A DNA stretch of 33,854 nt from an uncultured Lachnospiraceae bacterium. GTDB lineage: Bacteria; Bacillota; Clostridia; Lachnospirales; Lachnospiraceae. Location: assembly GCA_902781505.1 (NCBI GenBank), contig CACZJL010000022.1, forward strand, positions 1 through 33,854, read 5' to 3'. Made by a program: the position numbers and the translations under genes. The notes beneath the pieces are model-generated. The model saw only the letters and a list, made by a program, of their open reading frames with translations. It was not told the origin of the DNA and searched no databases. Positions 8,227 to 18,319 of this stretch are shown here, in pieces. The first letter of the stretch is position 1. Every line of letters starts with the position of its first letter.

Positions 8227-8255
8227 ATTTTAAACGACTTTTCCTTTAAAAACAA
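8227..8255 (-). promoter_or_regulatory. Promoter of the comEA operon
   Basis: On the minus strand TTGTTT (8255-8250) and TAAAAT (8232-8227) are separated by exactly 17 bp. Transcription would start near 8220, giving a leader of about 55 nt to the comEA start. It is back-to-back with the yfhO promoter. Confidence 0.6.
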
Positions 8256-8262
8256 GTGAACA

Positions 8263-8291
8263 TTTACGTTTCCGCCTATTTATTGTAAAAT
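8263..8291 (+). promoter_or_regulatory. Promoter of yfhO-argH
   Basis: TTTACG (8263-8268) and TAAAAT (8286-8291) are 17 bp apart on the plus strand. Transcription would start near 8298, about 26 nt before the GTG of yfhO, leaving room for the GGGAGGG ribosome binding site at 8313-8319. Confidence 0.65.
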
Positions 8292-8323
8292 ACGAGTATA
8301 TATTCACAATATGGGAGGGAACC

Positions 8324-10990
8324 GTGAGTAACACATCCAGTAAAACACGTAAACCATTTTCGGTCCCGGCAGGTAAGATGACCTTTCTTGTTGCATTTCT
8401 GCTGCCCGTGATTGTTTACGGGGCCATTTTCATTGGCCGTTCAATTTATCCAGGCGGAACAAGCTATTATCTGTATTCCGACATGTATCATCAATATGCG
8501 CCATTCTTAGCAGAATTCCGATACAAAATTCTACACCATGAGTCTTTGAATTATTCATGGAATATCGGCATGGGTACAAACTTTGCCTCGCTTTACGCAT
8601 ACTACTGCGCAAGTCCTCTGAACTGGCTTTGTATTCTTGTACCACAAAGCTATCTTGTAGACTTCATGGATTTCATGATTATCTTTAAGGCCGGGCTTGC
8701 GTCCTTATCATTTACCTGGTACGCATCCAAACACACAAAGTCTGACAAGATGACGCTTGCCCTGTTCGGATTTTTCTACGCAACCAGCGGCTACTGGGCA
8801 GCCTATTGCTGGAATGTGATGTGGCTGGACTGTATTGTGCTTCTGCCTCTGATCATTCTTGGTATCGAAGTGCTTGTAAATGAGAACAAATGCCTGCTCT
8901 ACACAGTGAGTCTGGGGCTTTGCGTCGTGACTAACTACTATATTTCCATCATGGTTATTTTAACCGTAATCATCTACTTCTTTGCAAGTCTGGTTATGTA
9001 TGATGGGCCTAAGCGTTTTGGACTTTACGTGAAGAAATGCCTTCACATTGCTTTTTATTCCATGCTTTCTGCCGGAATCGGAGCAGTGATTTTGCTTCCT
9101 GAGCTTTATACTTACAGCCTCAGTGCCTCAAGCAGCTCGACATTTCCAAAGTTTATGGAGAATTACTTCTCCTTCTTCTTAATGATCAGCCGTCAGATGA
9201 TTGACGTGCCGGTTACTTTTGGAGAGAAATTCCCGAACGTCTATTGTGGCGTTGCCGTATTCCTGCTCCTTCCGCTCTATATTTGTGCAAAGAACATTAA
9301 GGCGAAAGAGAAAATCGTACGATGTCTGATTCTTCTTATTTTTCTCTTCTCCTTTAACTTAAACACATTTGATTACATCTGGCACGGAATGCATTTTCCA
9401 AATTCCCTAAGCTGCAGACAGTCCTTCATTTATATTTTCTTTATGCTTGTGATGAGCTGTGATGCTGCCGTAAGAATCAGGGAATACTCCGGAAGTGAGC
9501 TGAAGGTCGCATCCGGTATTGCCATTGCCGTTTTATTTGCCATTGAAGAGATTTATTCAAGAGCAACAAGCTCATACGAAGGAACGTATCAATACAGCTT
9601 TAAGATCATTTATCTGACACTGATTTTTGTTGTAATTTACGCTATTCTTTTATATGTCTGGAACAAAAACAGGGGTCCATGGGCTGCTCCACTGATGTTC
9701 CTGACTGCGATGATTGTAATTATTGAGTCTGCTGTGAATCTTGATTACACCGGTCTTTCTAAGACAGACCGCAAGAGTTTCCTGCTTGATAACAAGGCGG
9801 TAGAAGCTGTGATGAAGGATGTTCGCCGCGAGGATTCCTCTCTTTTCAGAGTTGATAAGTATACCGGTCAGATTACGAAAAATGACGGTGCCTGGGATCA
9901 CTACCCATCCATTTCCGTCTTCTCTTCCACTGCAAATGCCGGTATTACGGAGCTTTTTGGAGCTCTTGGCTTGGAAAATTCGATGAATGACTATAATTAC
10001 AATGGCTCTACTCTCCTGACAAATTCGATTTTCAGTGTAAAGTATATTATTACAAACAAGCTGATTAAGGAATCCGGGTTTGTTACATATCAGACCGGAC
10101 ACGATGGTGAATTTGTCTATAAGAACAACTATACGCTACCGATTGGATTTATGGTTCCGTCTGATTCTGAAACCAAATGGCACACAGATGGCACAGTGTC
10201 TCCATTTGAATCGCAGAACACACTGGCCAAGGCATTTGCCGGGGTCGAAGGATTATTCACAGAAGAAGTATCTTATTCCGGAAACTCTGATTACCGCATC
10301 ATTCCGCAGACAAGCGGTCACTACTATGCGGTCATCAAGAATAAGAACGTCGAATCTGCTACGGTTATCATCAATGATGTGCAGTCTTATCAGTTTACTG
10401 ATATTTCGATGGGCAATCGAGTTTTAGATTGCGGCTACGCTACACCGAATGACAACATCGAGGTGTCAGCTGATAACACGATGTCAATTTCTTTTGTTCG
10501 TATGGACATGGAGAAGTTTAAGCAGTTCTATGAGAAGATGAATGAGCATTCGCTGAATGTCACAAGACACGCAACTACGAAGATTGAGGGTACGATTAAT
10601 GTTTCACAGCGTGGCATTTTCTTCACTTCCATTCCATTTGATAAGGGCTGGACTCTGAAGGTAGATGGCAGGAAGGTAGATATTACTGCCTACAAGGATG
10701 CCTTCATTTCTGCGGAACTGACACCGGGCGAGCATAAGATTACGCTTACTTACTTCCCTCGCGGACTTGCCCTCGGCATATTCCTTACTTTACTAAGTAT
10801 CGCAATCTTGGTATTATGTACTTTAGCCAAGCGGCGCTTCAACGAAGGAAAGTGGAAGTTTTATGCAGCACCACTTCTCTTACAGCGCTTTGCCTCATAC
10901 TCTGATGAGCGTATCAGACAGGCAGCAGGCAACAAACGAAACACCACCGTTATTCACACGGAGGAAATAAACCGCGAGGCTTCGCGCTAA
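8324..10990 (+). CDS. yfhO: YfhO-family polytopic membrane protein (GT-C-type glycosyltransferase fold)
   Basis: YfhO proteins are large integral membrane proteins; in Bacillus and Listeria members act in glycosylating teichoic acids, moving sugar from a lipid carrier on the outer face of the membrane. The 888-residue product starts with a membrane segment (about 18-38), then the family signature [13 protein letters not shown] with an Asp in the first extracytoplasmic loop, as expected of GT-C enzymes, and [11 protein letters not shown]. Roughly a dozen membrane segments run to about residue 480, followed by a large extracytoplasmic region and a final membrane helix near 815-835 with a basic tail. 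The GTG start follows GGGAGGG at 8313-8319 with a 5-nt gap to the core. argH lies 25 nt downstream. The substrate cannot be read from the sequence. Confidence 0.9.
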   Translation: MSNTSSKTRKPFSVPAGKMTFLVAFLLPVIVYGAIFIGRSIYPGGTSYYLYSDMYHQYAPFLAEFRYKILHHESLNYSWNIGMGTNFASLYAYYCASPLNWLCILVPQSYLVDFMDFMIIFKAGLASLSFTWYASKHTKSDKMTLALFGFFYATSGYWAAYCWNVMWLDCIVLLPLIILGIEVLVNENKCLLYTVSLGLCVVTNYYISIMVILTVIIYFFASLVMYDGPKRFGLYVKKCLHIAFYSMLSAGIGAVILLPELYTYSLSASSSSTFPKFMENYFSFFLMISRQMIDVPVTFGEKFPNVYCGVAVFLLLPLYICAKNIKAKEKIVRCLILLIFLFSFNLNTFDYIWHGMHFPNSLSCRQSFIYIFFMLVMSCDAAVRIREYSGSELKVASGIAIAVLFAIEEIYSRATSSYEGTYQYSFKIIYLTLIFVVIYAILLYVWNKNRGPWAAPLMFLTAMIVIIESAVNLDYTGLSKTDRKSFLLDNKAVEAVMKDVRREDSSLFRVDKYTGQITKNDGAWDHYPSISVFSSTANAGITELFGALGLENSMNDYNYNGSTLLTNSIFSVKYIITNKLIKESGFVTYQTGHDGEFVYKNNYTLPIGFMVPSDSETKWHTDGTVSPFESQNTLAKAFAGVEGLFTEEVSYSGNSDYRIIPQTSGHYYAVIKNKNVESATVIINDVQSYQFTDISMGNRVLDCGYATPNDNIEVSADNTMSISFVRMDMEKFKQFYEKMNEHSLNVTRHATTKIEGTINVSQRGIFFTSIPFDKGWTLKVDGRKVDITAYKDAFISAELTPGEHKITLTYFPRGLALGIFLTLLSIAILVLCTLAKRRFNEGKWKFYAAPLLLQRFASYSDERIRQAAGNKRNTTVIHTEEINREASR
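10973..10986 (+). repeat. Small GC-rich hairpin over the yfhO stop region
   Basis: CGCGA (10973-10977) pairs with TCGCG (10982-10986) around GGCT, in the last codons of yfhO and 30 nt before argH. It lacks a U-run. It may modulate coupling between yfhO and argH or simply be a coding coincidence. Confidence 0.4.
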
Positions 10991-11015
10991 AGCGGCCCAG
11001 AAAGGAACTAACATT

Positions 11016-12389
11016 ATGAAACTTTGGGGTGGACGATTCACTAAGGAAACAAACGCACTGGTTAACGAGTTTAATGCTTCTATTTCTTTTGATCAGCGCT
11101 TCTACAAGCAGGACATCGAGGGAAGTATCGCTCATGCTACCATGCTTGGAATTCAAGGGATTATTACAGAAGACGAATCAAAGAAGATCGTTGCCGGTCT
11201 TGAGAGTATCTTAAAGGATATCGAATCCGGTGCTCTTACAATTACTGATGAATACGAAGATATCCATACATTTATGGAGGCTACTTTAATCGAGCGTATC
11301 GGCGATGCCGGCAAGCGTCTTCACACAGGCCGTTCAAGAAACGACCAGGTTGCTCTCGACATGAGACTCTACACAAGAGATCAGGTAAAGGCAACTTCTG
11401 TTGAGCTTCTTGACCTGATGCGTGTGATTCTTCGCATTATGAAGGAGAACACAGAGACTTTCATGCCTGGCTTTACACATCTTCAGAAGGCTCAGCCTGT
11501 AACGGTTGCTCATCATTTCGGAGCATACTTTGAGATGTTTAAGCGCGACAGAAGCCGCTTAAAGGATATCTTTAAGAGAATGAACTACTGCCCTCTCGGT
11601 GCAGGTGCCTTAGCCGGTACAACATATCCGTTAGACCGCGATTTAGTTGCCAAGCTTCTTGATTTTGATGGCCCAACTTTAAACTCCATGGATTCTGTAT
11701 CTGACAGAGATTACGTAATCGAATTCTTAGATGCTTTATCCATCATTATGATGCACCTTTCCAGATTCTCTGAAGAAATCTGCATCTGGAACTCTAACGA
11801 GTACAAGTTCATCGAGCTTGATGATGCATTTTCCACCGGTTCTTCCATCATGCCTCAGAAGAAGAACCCTGATATCGCTGAATTAGTTCGTGGTAAGACA
11901 GGCCGTGTCTACGGCGCCCTGATGTCCCTTCTTACAACAATGAAGGGCCTTCCGCTTGCTTATAACAAGGATATGCAGGAAGATAAGGAACTTGCCTTCG
12001 ACGCCATGGATACAACACTTGGCTGCATCAAGCTCTTTAAGGGCATGATTGATACCATGTCCTTCAATAAGAAGCGCATGGAAGATTCCGCTAAGCACGG
12101 CTTCACAAATGCTACCGATGCTGCTGACTATCTTGTCAAGAAAGGCGTTCCATTCCGCGACGCTCACGGTATCGTCGGCCAGCTCGTTCTGATGTGCTTA
12201 GACCGAGGCATCGCTCTTGACGATTTGCCACTTGACGAATACAAGAAGATTTCTCCTGTATTCGATAATGATATCTATGAAGCAATCGACTTAAGAACCT
12301 GTGTTGACAAGCGTCTCACAATCGGTGCCCCAGGTCCTGAAATGATGAACAAGGTCATCGCAATCTACGAAGAGTACATCGACGACTAA
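11016..12389 (+). CDS. argH: Argininosuccinate lyase
   Basis: ArgH catalyses the last step of arginine synthesis, cleaving argininosuccinate to arginine and fumarate, as a cytoplasmic homotetramer of the fumarase/aspartase superfamily. The 457-residue product has the family start KLWGGRF, the conserved [11 protein letters not shown] (103-113), the THLQ segment with His155 and the signature loop [11 protein letters not shown] (276-286) carrying the catalytic serine. The length is standard. AAAGGA lies upstream of the ATG at slightly long spacing. argG is not beside it; the gene follows yfhO by 25 nt and is probably on its transcript, an unusual pairing. A strong terminator follows. Confidence 0.97.
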   Translation: MKLWGGRFTKETNALVNEFNASISFDQRFYKQDIEGSIAHATMLGIQGIITEDESKKIVAGLESILKDIESGALTITDEYEDIHTFMEATLIERIGDAGKRLHTGRSRNDQVALDMRLYTRDQVKATSVELLDLMRVILRIMKENTETFMPGFTHLQKAQPVTVAHHFGAYFEMFKRDRSRLKDIFKRMNYCPLGAGALAGTTYPLDRDLVAKLLDFDGPTLNSMDSVSDRDYVIEFLDALSIIMMHLSRFSEEICIWNSNEYKFIELDDAFSTGSSIMPQKKNPDIAELVRGKTGRVYGALMSLLTTMKGLPLAYNKDMQEDKELAFDAMDTTLGCIKLFKGMIDTMSFNKKRMEDSAKHGFTNATDAADYLVKKGVPFRDAHGIVGQLVLMCLDRGIALDDLPLDEYKKISPVFDNDIYEAIDLRTCVDKRLTIGAPGPEMMNKVIAIYEEYIDD

Positions 12390-12410
12390 TCCCGATTTTT
12401 CGGCAAATGT

Positions 12411-12456
12411 AAAAAAAGCAGGAACTGCCTTTCTCGCAGTTCCTGCTTATTTTTTA
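12411..12456. terminator. Bidirectional terminator between argH and parC
   Basis: A perfect 13-bp stem, AAGCAGGAACTGC (12416-12428) with GCAGTTCCTGCTT (12436-12448), has T-rich sequence on the plus strand to its right (TTATTTTTTA) and seven A to its left (12411-12417), which is a U-run for the minus-strand transcript. It serves both convergent genes. Confidence 0.92.
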
Positions 12457-12462
12457 GCAACT

Positions 12463-14805
12463 TTATACTTTTACAGCAGAGCCCTTGACTTTGCTTCCCT
12501 TTGTTGCACGATGCGCAACTCGAAGAGACTTCAGGTCGACAACACGTTTGCCGGAATCAATAGAAATCTGAATGTCATCGCCTTCCGTATAGAGGTAGAC
12601 ATCTGAAATCTTGTCTTCATCTGCTACTTTCATGCCACAGACACCAAGTGCATTTTTCTTCTTTAACGGAATTTCCTGCAATGGGAATTTCAGGAAATAG
12701 CCGCCTTCTGTCTGTGTGATAACACACTGCTCAGAATCTACAACATCTTCCTCAGAAATCGTACCATCTAAGTTAAACTTAGACAGAGACAGAATCCGCG
12801 CATCCGTTTCATAAATACCACAGATCAAATCGCCCTCAGAGAGCTTTGTTGCTGCAACGGTACGCTTCGAAACCTGGAATTCCGAGGCATCAACCAGCTT
12901 CATCATACCCTTTTCTGTAACGAATAACAGCTTCTGATCCTTTAATTTCGATAAAGGAGTCAGCATAATGATTGATTCCCCGGAGGAATCATAATTGCCG
13001 AGGTTATCGATTGGGGTACCTTTATCCTTAAACTTCGTGAACGGAATATCCTTAACCTTCACCTGATGGAGATTACCATTATCTGTGAAAATGCAGATTT
13101 TATCTGTATTCATAACAGAGAGCACATAACGGTTTGTCTCATGGATGGCATCCATATTTCTCTCATAAGCTGCCATGTCAATCGTCTTTGCATAGCCGAA
13201 GCGATCCATTAAGAACATCACTTCCTGCTCTTCGAATTCCTTTTCCCTGATAACCGCTGCCTTACCATTTTCAATGGTTGTGCGGCGAGGTCTCTGGTAC
13301 TCGATTTTAATCTTTTCAAGATCGGCACGGATGACCTTGGCCATCTCCTTGTGATTACCTAAAATCTTTTCATACTTTGCAATCTTAGCAAGACACTCCT
13401 GATATTCCTTGTTTAACTGCTCGATTTCAAGACCAATCAGCTTGTACAGACGCATCTCAAGGATTGCTGTTGCCTGATTGGCAGTGAAATGAAGTTCGGA
13501 AGCGTCTTTCTTTGACTGCTCGGATTTGAACTTAATCCCTTCTGTTGTACCATCAATCAGGCAGGCCTTGGCCTGAGCCAGATTCTTGGAGCCACGAAGG
13601 ATTTCAATAATCAGGTCGATGCAATCACAGGCGCGGATTAAACCTTCCTTGATTTCACGATTGGCAAGTTCCTTGTCTAAAAGCGATGTATACTTACGCT
13701 TGGCCATGTCAAAACGGAAATCACAATGATATTTGTAAATATCCTTTAAACTTAAAGTTTCGGGTTTACCATTAGCAATAGCAAGCATGTTCACGCCGAA
13801 CGTATCTTCAAGTCTGGTCTTTTTGTAAAGCAGATTCTTAAGATAGTCCACATCTGCATTCTTCTTTAAAATCATGCAGATGCGAATGCCTTCCTTGCTG
13901 GATTCGTTTGTAATATCGACAATATCTGTAGCTTCCTTACTCTCAACCAGGCTTACGACGTCTGATATAAATTTTGAAATTCCAGCACCAATCATCGTAT
14001 AAGGAATTTCCGTAACGACAAGTTTGTCACGATCGGACTTCGTCTTCGCCTGCTCAAACTCAAGGCGTCCACGAAGCTTAATCTTACCGACACCCTTCTC
14101 ATAGATGGCGGGAAGTTCATCCTTATTGATGACAATACCGCCTGTTGGGAAGTCCGGGCCGATTACGTACTGCATCAGCTCTTCATTTGTGATTTCCTTA
14201 CCGGCAATGTCTGCATCAAGATAAGCACAGTAGCCATTCATCACCTCGCCTAAGTTGTGAGGAGGAATGTTAGTAACCATACCTACAGCGATACCGTCAG
14301 CACCGTTAACCAAGAGATTTGGAACGCGAACCGGAAGCACGGCCGGTTCCTTCTCTGTTTCATCAAAGTTCGGTACGAAATCAACAACATTTTTATCTAA
14401 GTCCGCAAGATAGCACTCTTCCGTAAATTTCTTCAGACGGGCTTCCGTGTATCGCATCGCAGCGGCGCCATCGCCCTCGATGGAACCAAAGTTACCGTGG
14501 CCATCAACGAGTGCCATGCCCTTTTTAAAGTCCTGTGCTAAGACGACAAGTGTCTCGTAAATTGAGGAATCACCGTGTGGATGATATTTACCCATCGCAT
14601 CACCAACGATACGAGCGGATTTTCTGTGTGGTTTATCACTGTCGAGTCCGAGCTGATCCATTGCGTAGAGCACGCGTCTCTGTACAGGCTTTAAGCCATC
14701 TCTTACATCAGGAACCGCACGGGACGTAATAACGCTCATGGAGTAGTCGATATAAGACTTCTGCATCAGTTCAGAATATTCTGTCTTTTCAATCTGTTCT
14801 GCCAT
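12463..14805 (-). CDS. parC: Type II DNA topoisomerase A subunit, probably topoisomerase IV ParC
   Basis: This is the DNA-cleaving subunit that, with ParE, separates linked daughter chromosomes. The 780 residues contain the cleavage core with [16 protein letters not shown] (29-44), [10 protein letters not shown] (75-84), catalytic Tyr119 in [11 protein letters not shown] and the [13 protein letters not shown] loop, then a coiled coil and a C-terminal beta-pinwheel. At the place where GyrA has its GyrA box (usually QRRGGKG) this protein has [12 protein letters not shown] (643-655 region), so the box is degenerate, which argues for ParC over GyrA. Ser80 and Glu84 coincide with the quinolone-contact residues and are the susceptible-type residues. 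It starts 19 nt after parE, and its 3' end shares the terminator with argH. A gyrA assignment is the alternative. Confidence 0.88.
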   Translation of the reverse strand: MAEQIEKTEYSELMQKSYIDYSMSVITSRAVPDVRDGLKPVQRRVLYAMDQLGLDSDKPHRKSARIVGDAMGKYHPHGDSSIYETLVVLAQDFKKGMALVDGHGNFGSIEGDGAAAMRYTEARLKKFTEECYLADLDKNVVDFVPNFDETEKEPAVLPVRVPNLLVNGADGIAVGMVTNIPPHNLGEVMNGYCAYLDADIAGKEITNEELMQYVIGPDFPTGGIVINKDELPAIYEKGVGKIKLRGRLEFEQAKTKSDRDKLVVTEIPYTMIGAGISKFISDVVSLVESKEATDIVDITNESSKEGIRICMILKKNADVDYLKNLLYKKTRLEDTFGVNMLAIANGKPETLSLKDIYKYHCDFRFDMAKRKYTSLLDKELANREIKEGLIRACDCIDLIIEILRGSKNLAQAKACLIDGTTEGIKFKSEQSKKDASELHFTANQATAILEMRLYKLIGLEIEQLNKEYQECLAKIAKYEKILGNHKEMAKVIRADLEKIKIEYQRPRRTTIENGKAAVIREKEFEEQEVMFLMDRFGYAKTIDMAAYERNMDAIHETNRYVLSVMNTDKICIFTDNGNLHQVKVKDIPFTKFKDKGTPIDNLGNYDSSGESIIMLTPLSKLKDQKLLFVTEKGMMKLVDASEFQVSKRTVAATKLSEGDLICGIYETDARILSLSKFNLDGTISEEDVVDSEQCVITQTEGGYFLKFPLQEIPLKKKNALGVCGMKVADEDKISDVYLYTEGDDIQISIDSGKRVVDLKSLRVAHRATKGSKVKGSAVKV

Positions 14806-14824
14806 TTATGTTCAACCTTCTTAA

Positions 14825-16753
14825 TCAAGAATCAATTTCTGCTTCATGTGCATGACGGTAGATAAAGCTCTTACGAGCCGGTACGTCTGTTCCCATCAGC
14901 ATTTCCGTAACTTCAGATGCCATGTGAGCATCTTCAATCTCAACCTGCTTTAAAATACGGGTTTCCGGATTTAATGTCGTCTCCCAGAGCTGATCCGGGT
15001 CCATTTCACCAAGACCCTTATAGCGTTGCAGGGTAAATGATCCTTCCGGATGAGCCTTTCTGTAACGCTCGAGTGCACGGTCATCGTACAGGTACTGCCC
15101 TGTTGTCTTACCTTTGCCACGCTTAGGAACCACCTTGTAAAGAGGTGGAGTTGCAAGATAAACGTGACCTTCCTGAATCAGCTGTGGCATGAAACGATAG
15201 AAGAACGTCAGGAGGAGCGTATCAATATGCGCACCATCGACGTCGGCATCGGTCATGATAATAATCTTGTTATATCGTAATTTATTGATATCGAAATCGT
15301 TTCCGTAACCTTCCATAAAGCCACAGCCAAACGAATCAATCATCGTCTGAATCTCGGCATTGGCAAGGACCTTATCAATGGAAGCCTTCTCAACATTCAG
15401 AATCTTACCGCGAATCGGCAGAATTGCCTGTGTTTTACGGTCTCTTGCAGTTTTCGCAGAACCGCCCGCGGAATCTCCCTCTACGATGAAGACTTCGCAG
15501 TTTTCGGCTTTTCTCGACTCACAGTTTGCCAGCTTTCCATTATTATCAATGGAAAATTTAGGCTTAGAGAGCATATTTGTCTTGGCCTTTTCCTCGTGCT
15601 GGCGGATTTTTGCTGACTTCTCAGCGCAGGCGATGACGTTCTTTAATGTTTCAAGATTCTTATCAAAGAACAGCTGAACCTCTTCACCTGTTACAGAAGC
15701 TACTGCAGAACCGGCATCCGGATTATCAAGCTTAGTCTTTGTCTGACCTTCAAAACGCGGCGCCGGATGCTTAACAGCAACAATCGCTGTCATACCGTTA
15801 CGCACATCGGTTCCTGTGAAGTTTGAATCCTTATCCTTTAAGATTCCAAGTTCTCTCGCATACTGATTGATAATCGTCGTGAACTTAGACTTAAACGCGG
15901 TAACATGCGTACCGCCTTCCTGAGTGTAAATATTGTTACAGAATCCGAGAATATTTTCCTCGAATTCGTTTACATACTGAAATGCACACTCAACTTCGAT
16001 ACCATCATAAGTCTTCTTAAACGTTACAACGTCGGAAACATTTTCCTTACCAGCGTTAATATCCCTAACGTAGGCAGACAGGCCTTCCGGTTCAGAAAAG
16101 CTCACATCTTCGGTCTCTTCCGCCTTTCGCAGATCGTGGAAGTGAATAGAAAGCTTCGGATTCAGATAAGCACACTCGTGAAAACGGCTCTTTAACGCAT
16201 CTTCCTTAAACCAGGTCTTATCAAAAATCTCTGCATCCGGCTTAAACGTAACGCAGGTTCCGGTATCATTCTTTCTGCATGTGCCAATCTTTTCAAGTTT
16301 CTTCACCGTCTTGCCACGCTCATAACGCATGGAATAAACGGCACCTCCCTCACGGACCGTAACCTCAAGCCACTCAGAAAGAGCATTTACCACGGACGCA
16401 CCGACGCCGTGAAGACCACCGGAAATCTTATATCCGCCACCGCCGAACTTACCGCCGGCATGCAGCACCGTGAATACAACCTCAATCGCAGGAATTCCGG
16501 CCTGCTTCTGAATCCCGACCGGGATACCACGGCCGTTATCCTTAACGGTACAGGAACCGTCCGGATTCAGCGTGATATCGATTTCGGAACAGTAGCCTGC
16601 CAGATGCTCATCGATTGCGTTGTCCATAATTTCATAAATCAGGTGATTCAGGCCCTTCGTACCCACACTTCCGATGTACATACCCGGACGCATGCGGACC
16701 GCTTCAAGTCCCTCTAAGATTGTAATATCACCTGCACCATATTCCTTAGCCAT
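14825..16753 (-). CDS. parE: Type II DNA topoisomerase B subunit, probably topoisomerase IV ParE
   Basis: This is the ATPase subunit that drives strand passage with the A subunit encoded downstream. The 642 residues contain a GHKL ATPase domain (catalytic Glu41 and Asn45 in EIMDNAIDE, DNGRGIPV at 72-79, GGLHGVGAS at 112-120, the QTKTKLDNPD lysine loop near 337) and a Toprim domain (EGDSAGG at 425-431, DADVDG at 502-507). The length matches ParE and short GyrB. The start overlaps the foldase gene upstream by 8 nt, with GGAGG 6 nt before the ATG, so translation is probably coupled. Distinction from GyrB relies mostly on its partner's degenerate GyrA box; a separate gyrBA near the origin would confirm it. 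Confidence 0.9.
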   Translation of the reverse strand: MAKEYGAGDITILEGLEAVRMRPGMYIGSVGTKGLNHLIYEIMDNAIDEHLAGYCSEIDITLNPDGSCTVKDNGRGIPVGIQKQAGIPAIEVVFTVLHAGGKFGGGGYKISGGLHGVGASVVNALSEWLEVTVREGGAVYSMRYERGKTVKKLEKIGTCRKNDTGTCVTFKPDAEIFDKTWFKEDALKSRFHECAYLNPKLSIHFHDLRKAEETEDVSFSEPEGLSAYVRDINAGKENVSDVVTFKKTYDGIEVECAFQYVNEFEENILGFCNNIYTQEGGTHVTAFKSKFTTIINQYARELGILKDKDSNFTGTDVRNGMTAIVAVKHPAPRFEGQTKTKLDNPDAGSAVASVTGEEVQLFFDKNLETLKNVIACAEKSAKIRQHEEKAKTNMLSKPKFSIDNNGKLANCESRKAENCEVFIVEGDSAGGSAKTARDRKTQAILPIRGKILNVEKASIDKVLANAEIQTMIDSFGCGFMEGYGNDFDINKLRYNKIIIMTDADVDGAHIDTLLLTFFYRFMPQLIQEGHVYLATPPLYKVVPKRGKGKTTGQYLYDDRALERYRKAHPEGSFTLQRYKGLGEMDPDQLWETTLNPETRILKQVEIEDAHMASEVTEMLMGTDVPARKSFIYRHAHEAEIDS

Positions 16754-17780
16754 TACTAGCCTCCAACTTTTTTGTGTTCATGTGTTCCATAAAGAACTCG
16801 TCAAATGTCTTATCTGACTTTGGTAAATCATCCCATTTAACGTGGTTGTAGCTCCAATTATTGGTCTCTACAAACGTGCCGGTCTCCTTGCCCTCGAAAC
16901 TCTCGTTAAATTTCTGCAGAATGCGCTCCTGCGTCAACTTCTCCAGGTTCGCATCGGTCTTAGATTCTGCATTATCCGTCGTCACACGTGCAATAACGAA
17001 CTTTCCGCCAGCCGCAATAACTCCGCTGGTTTCACCGGATTTCAGCTCGTAGAACGCATCTTCTAACGTTTGATCGAGCTCACCGCGCTTCACATCGGTT
17101 TCAAATTCCTGTCCATTGGCATACATTCCGGCTACCGTGGCAAACGGTGTGCCTGCGTTCAGCTTCTCAAGTGCTTCCTGTGCCTGATTTTCATCCGTCA
17201 GACTCAGGTACTGAATGGTGATAACTCTGGCTTCATCCTCAGACACCTCAACCTTCATATTTGCTGTCAGATACTCGTAGTATTTATCGGCAATCTTAAA
17301 GGATGTGAACATGTCTTCAAGCTGTTCTTCCGTTGCCTTAAAGCTCTTAATCTGATCAGAACGCAAAGATTTCTTGTATTCCTCTGCAGCAGCCTTAACA
17401 GCAGAACGCTCATCCTTTGAAAGAACAATACCGGCGTCCTTAGCTGCCTTGTTCATCAGAACAATACGGGACAGCTTCGTCTTCACTTTATCCTTCACTG
17501 CGTCTTGCATCGTGACATCGCCGGTCTTCTGAGACCATACGTTATTTCCATAAATCTTTTCGAAAGATGACTTCTCATCTGCTAAGAGAATCTTCGCTGC
17601 CATCATAGAAATCTTCTGATCTCCGGCTTTCGCGTAAGTCTTTCCTGTTAATCCGAAAGAAAAATAAAAGAACACCCCGTTAAAAAACAAAATATATACA
17701 ATCAGGACGGCAACAATCGCGGTAAATGTCGCGTAAAACACCTTCCTGTTTCTGACAAATCGATTCAGCTTTCCGCTCAT
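16746..17780 (-). CDS. Membrane-anchored parvulin-type peptidyl-prolyl isomerase / SurA-like foldase
   Basis: This is a predicted extracytoplasmic folding helper for secreted proteins. The 344-residue product has a short basic N-terminus, one membrane anchor (about 17-39) with no lipobox cysteine, a SurA-N-like helical region (about 50-180) and a rotamase domain at about 186-270 (VITIQYLSLTDENQAQEAL, GTPFATVAGMY, LKSGETSGVIAAGGKFVIARV). It resembles PrsA in order of domains but is not a lipoprotein. GGGAG lies 7 nt before the ATG. It begins 12 nt after rlmH and its last codons overlap the parE start. The link to topoisomerase IV is positional only. Confidence 0.85.
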   Translation of the reverse strand: MSGKLNRFVRNRKVFYATFTAIVAVLIVYILFFNGVFFYFSFGLTGKTYAKAGDQKISMMAAKILLADEKSSFEKIYGNNVWSQKTGDVTMQDAVKDKVKTKLSRIVLMNKAAKDAGIVLSKDERSAVKAAAEEYKKSLRSDQIKSFKATEEQLEDMFTSFKIADKYYEYLTANMKVEVSEDEARVITIQYLSLTDENQAQEALEKLNAGTPFATVAGMYANGQEFETDVKRGELDQTLEDAFYELKSGETSGVIAAGGKFVIARVTTDNAESKTDANLEKLTQERILQKFNESFEGKETGTFVETNNWSYNHVKWDDLPKSDKTFDEFFMEHMNTKKLEASNG

Positions 17781-17792
17781 CTCAATTCTCCC

Positions 17793-18275
17793 TTACTTGT
17801 GATACGGCTCTTTTTTCATAATCTTAAACGCCCGGTAAATCTGCTCGCTTAAAATCACGCGCATCAACTGATGCGGATAGGTCACTTTGCCAAAGCAGAC
17901 CTTCGCGTTTGCACGCTTTAAGGCTGCATCAGACAGTCCTAAGGACCCGCCAATTAAGAACACAACAGAACTTGCACCATGAAGCATCTCTGTCTCCATT
18001 TTACGGGACAGTTCCTCAGAACTTAACATCGCCCCATCAAGCGCCATCGCAATGACATAATCATCATCTTTTATATGCGAAAGAAGCCTCTCACCCTCCT
18101 TGTCCTTGATTTGCTTCACCTGGTTCTCGGACGCATCTTCCGGCGTCTTTTCATCCGCCACTTCCGTTACAATCGGCTTGCAATATCTCGTCAGACGCTT
18201 CTGATACTCGGCAATCGCATCGCGAAAGAACTTCTCCTTCACCTTGCCGACGCAAAGAATCGTAACCTTAATCAA
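17793..18275 (-). CDS. rlmH: 23S rRNA pseudouridine-1915 N3-methyltransferase
   Basis: RlmH methylates pseudouridine 1915 in helix 69 of 23S rRNA on assembled 70S ribosomes, using S-adenosylmethionine. The 160-residue product has the standard SPOUT-fold length and motifs: KVTILCVGKVKEKFF at the start, FLIGGSLGLS with the knot glycines, and the C-terminus YPHQLMRVILSEQIYRAF with KKEPYHK. The start is a TTG at 18275 with AGGAG 8 nt upstream; no ATG is available that keeps the conserved N-terminus. It lies 44 nt after the HAD phosphatase and 12 nt before the foldase, within the maf-parC run. Confidence 0.96.
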   Translation of the reverse strand: MIKVTILCVGKVKEKFFRDAIAEYQKRLTRYCKPIVTEVADEKTPEDASENQVKQIKDKEGERLLSHIKDDDYVIAMALDGAMLSSEELSRKMETEMLHGASSVVFLIGGSLGLSDAALKRANAKVCFGKVTYPHQLMRVILSEQIYRAFKIMKKEPYHK

Positions 18276-18319
18276 TTGTTTCTCTCCTGTCTTTCGTGCT
18301 TAAAGCATCGCTGTCCGCC

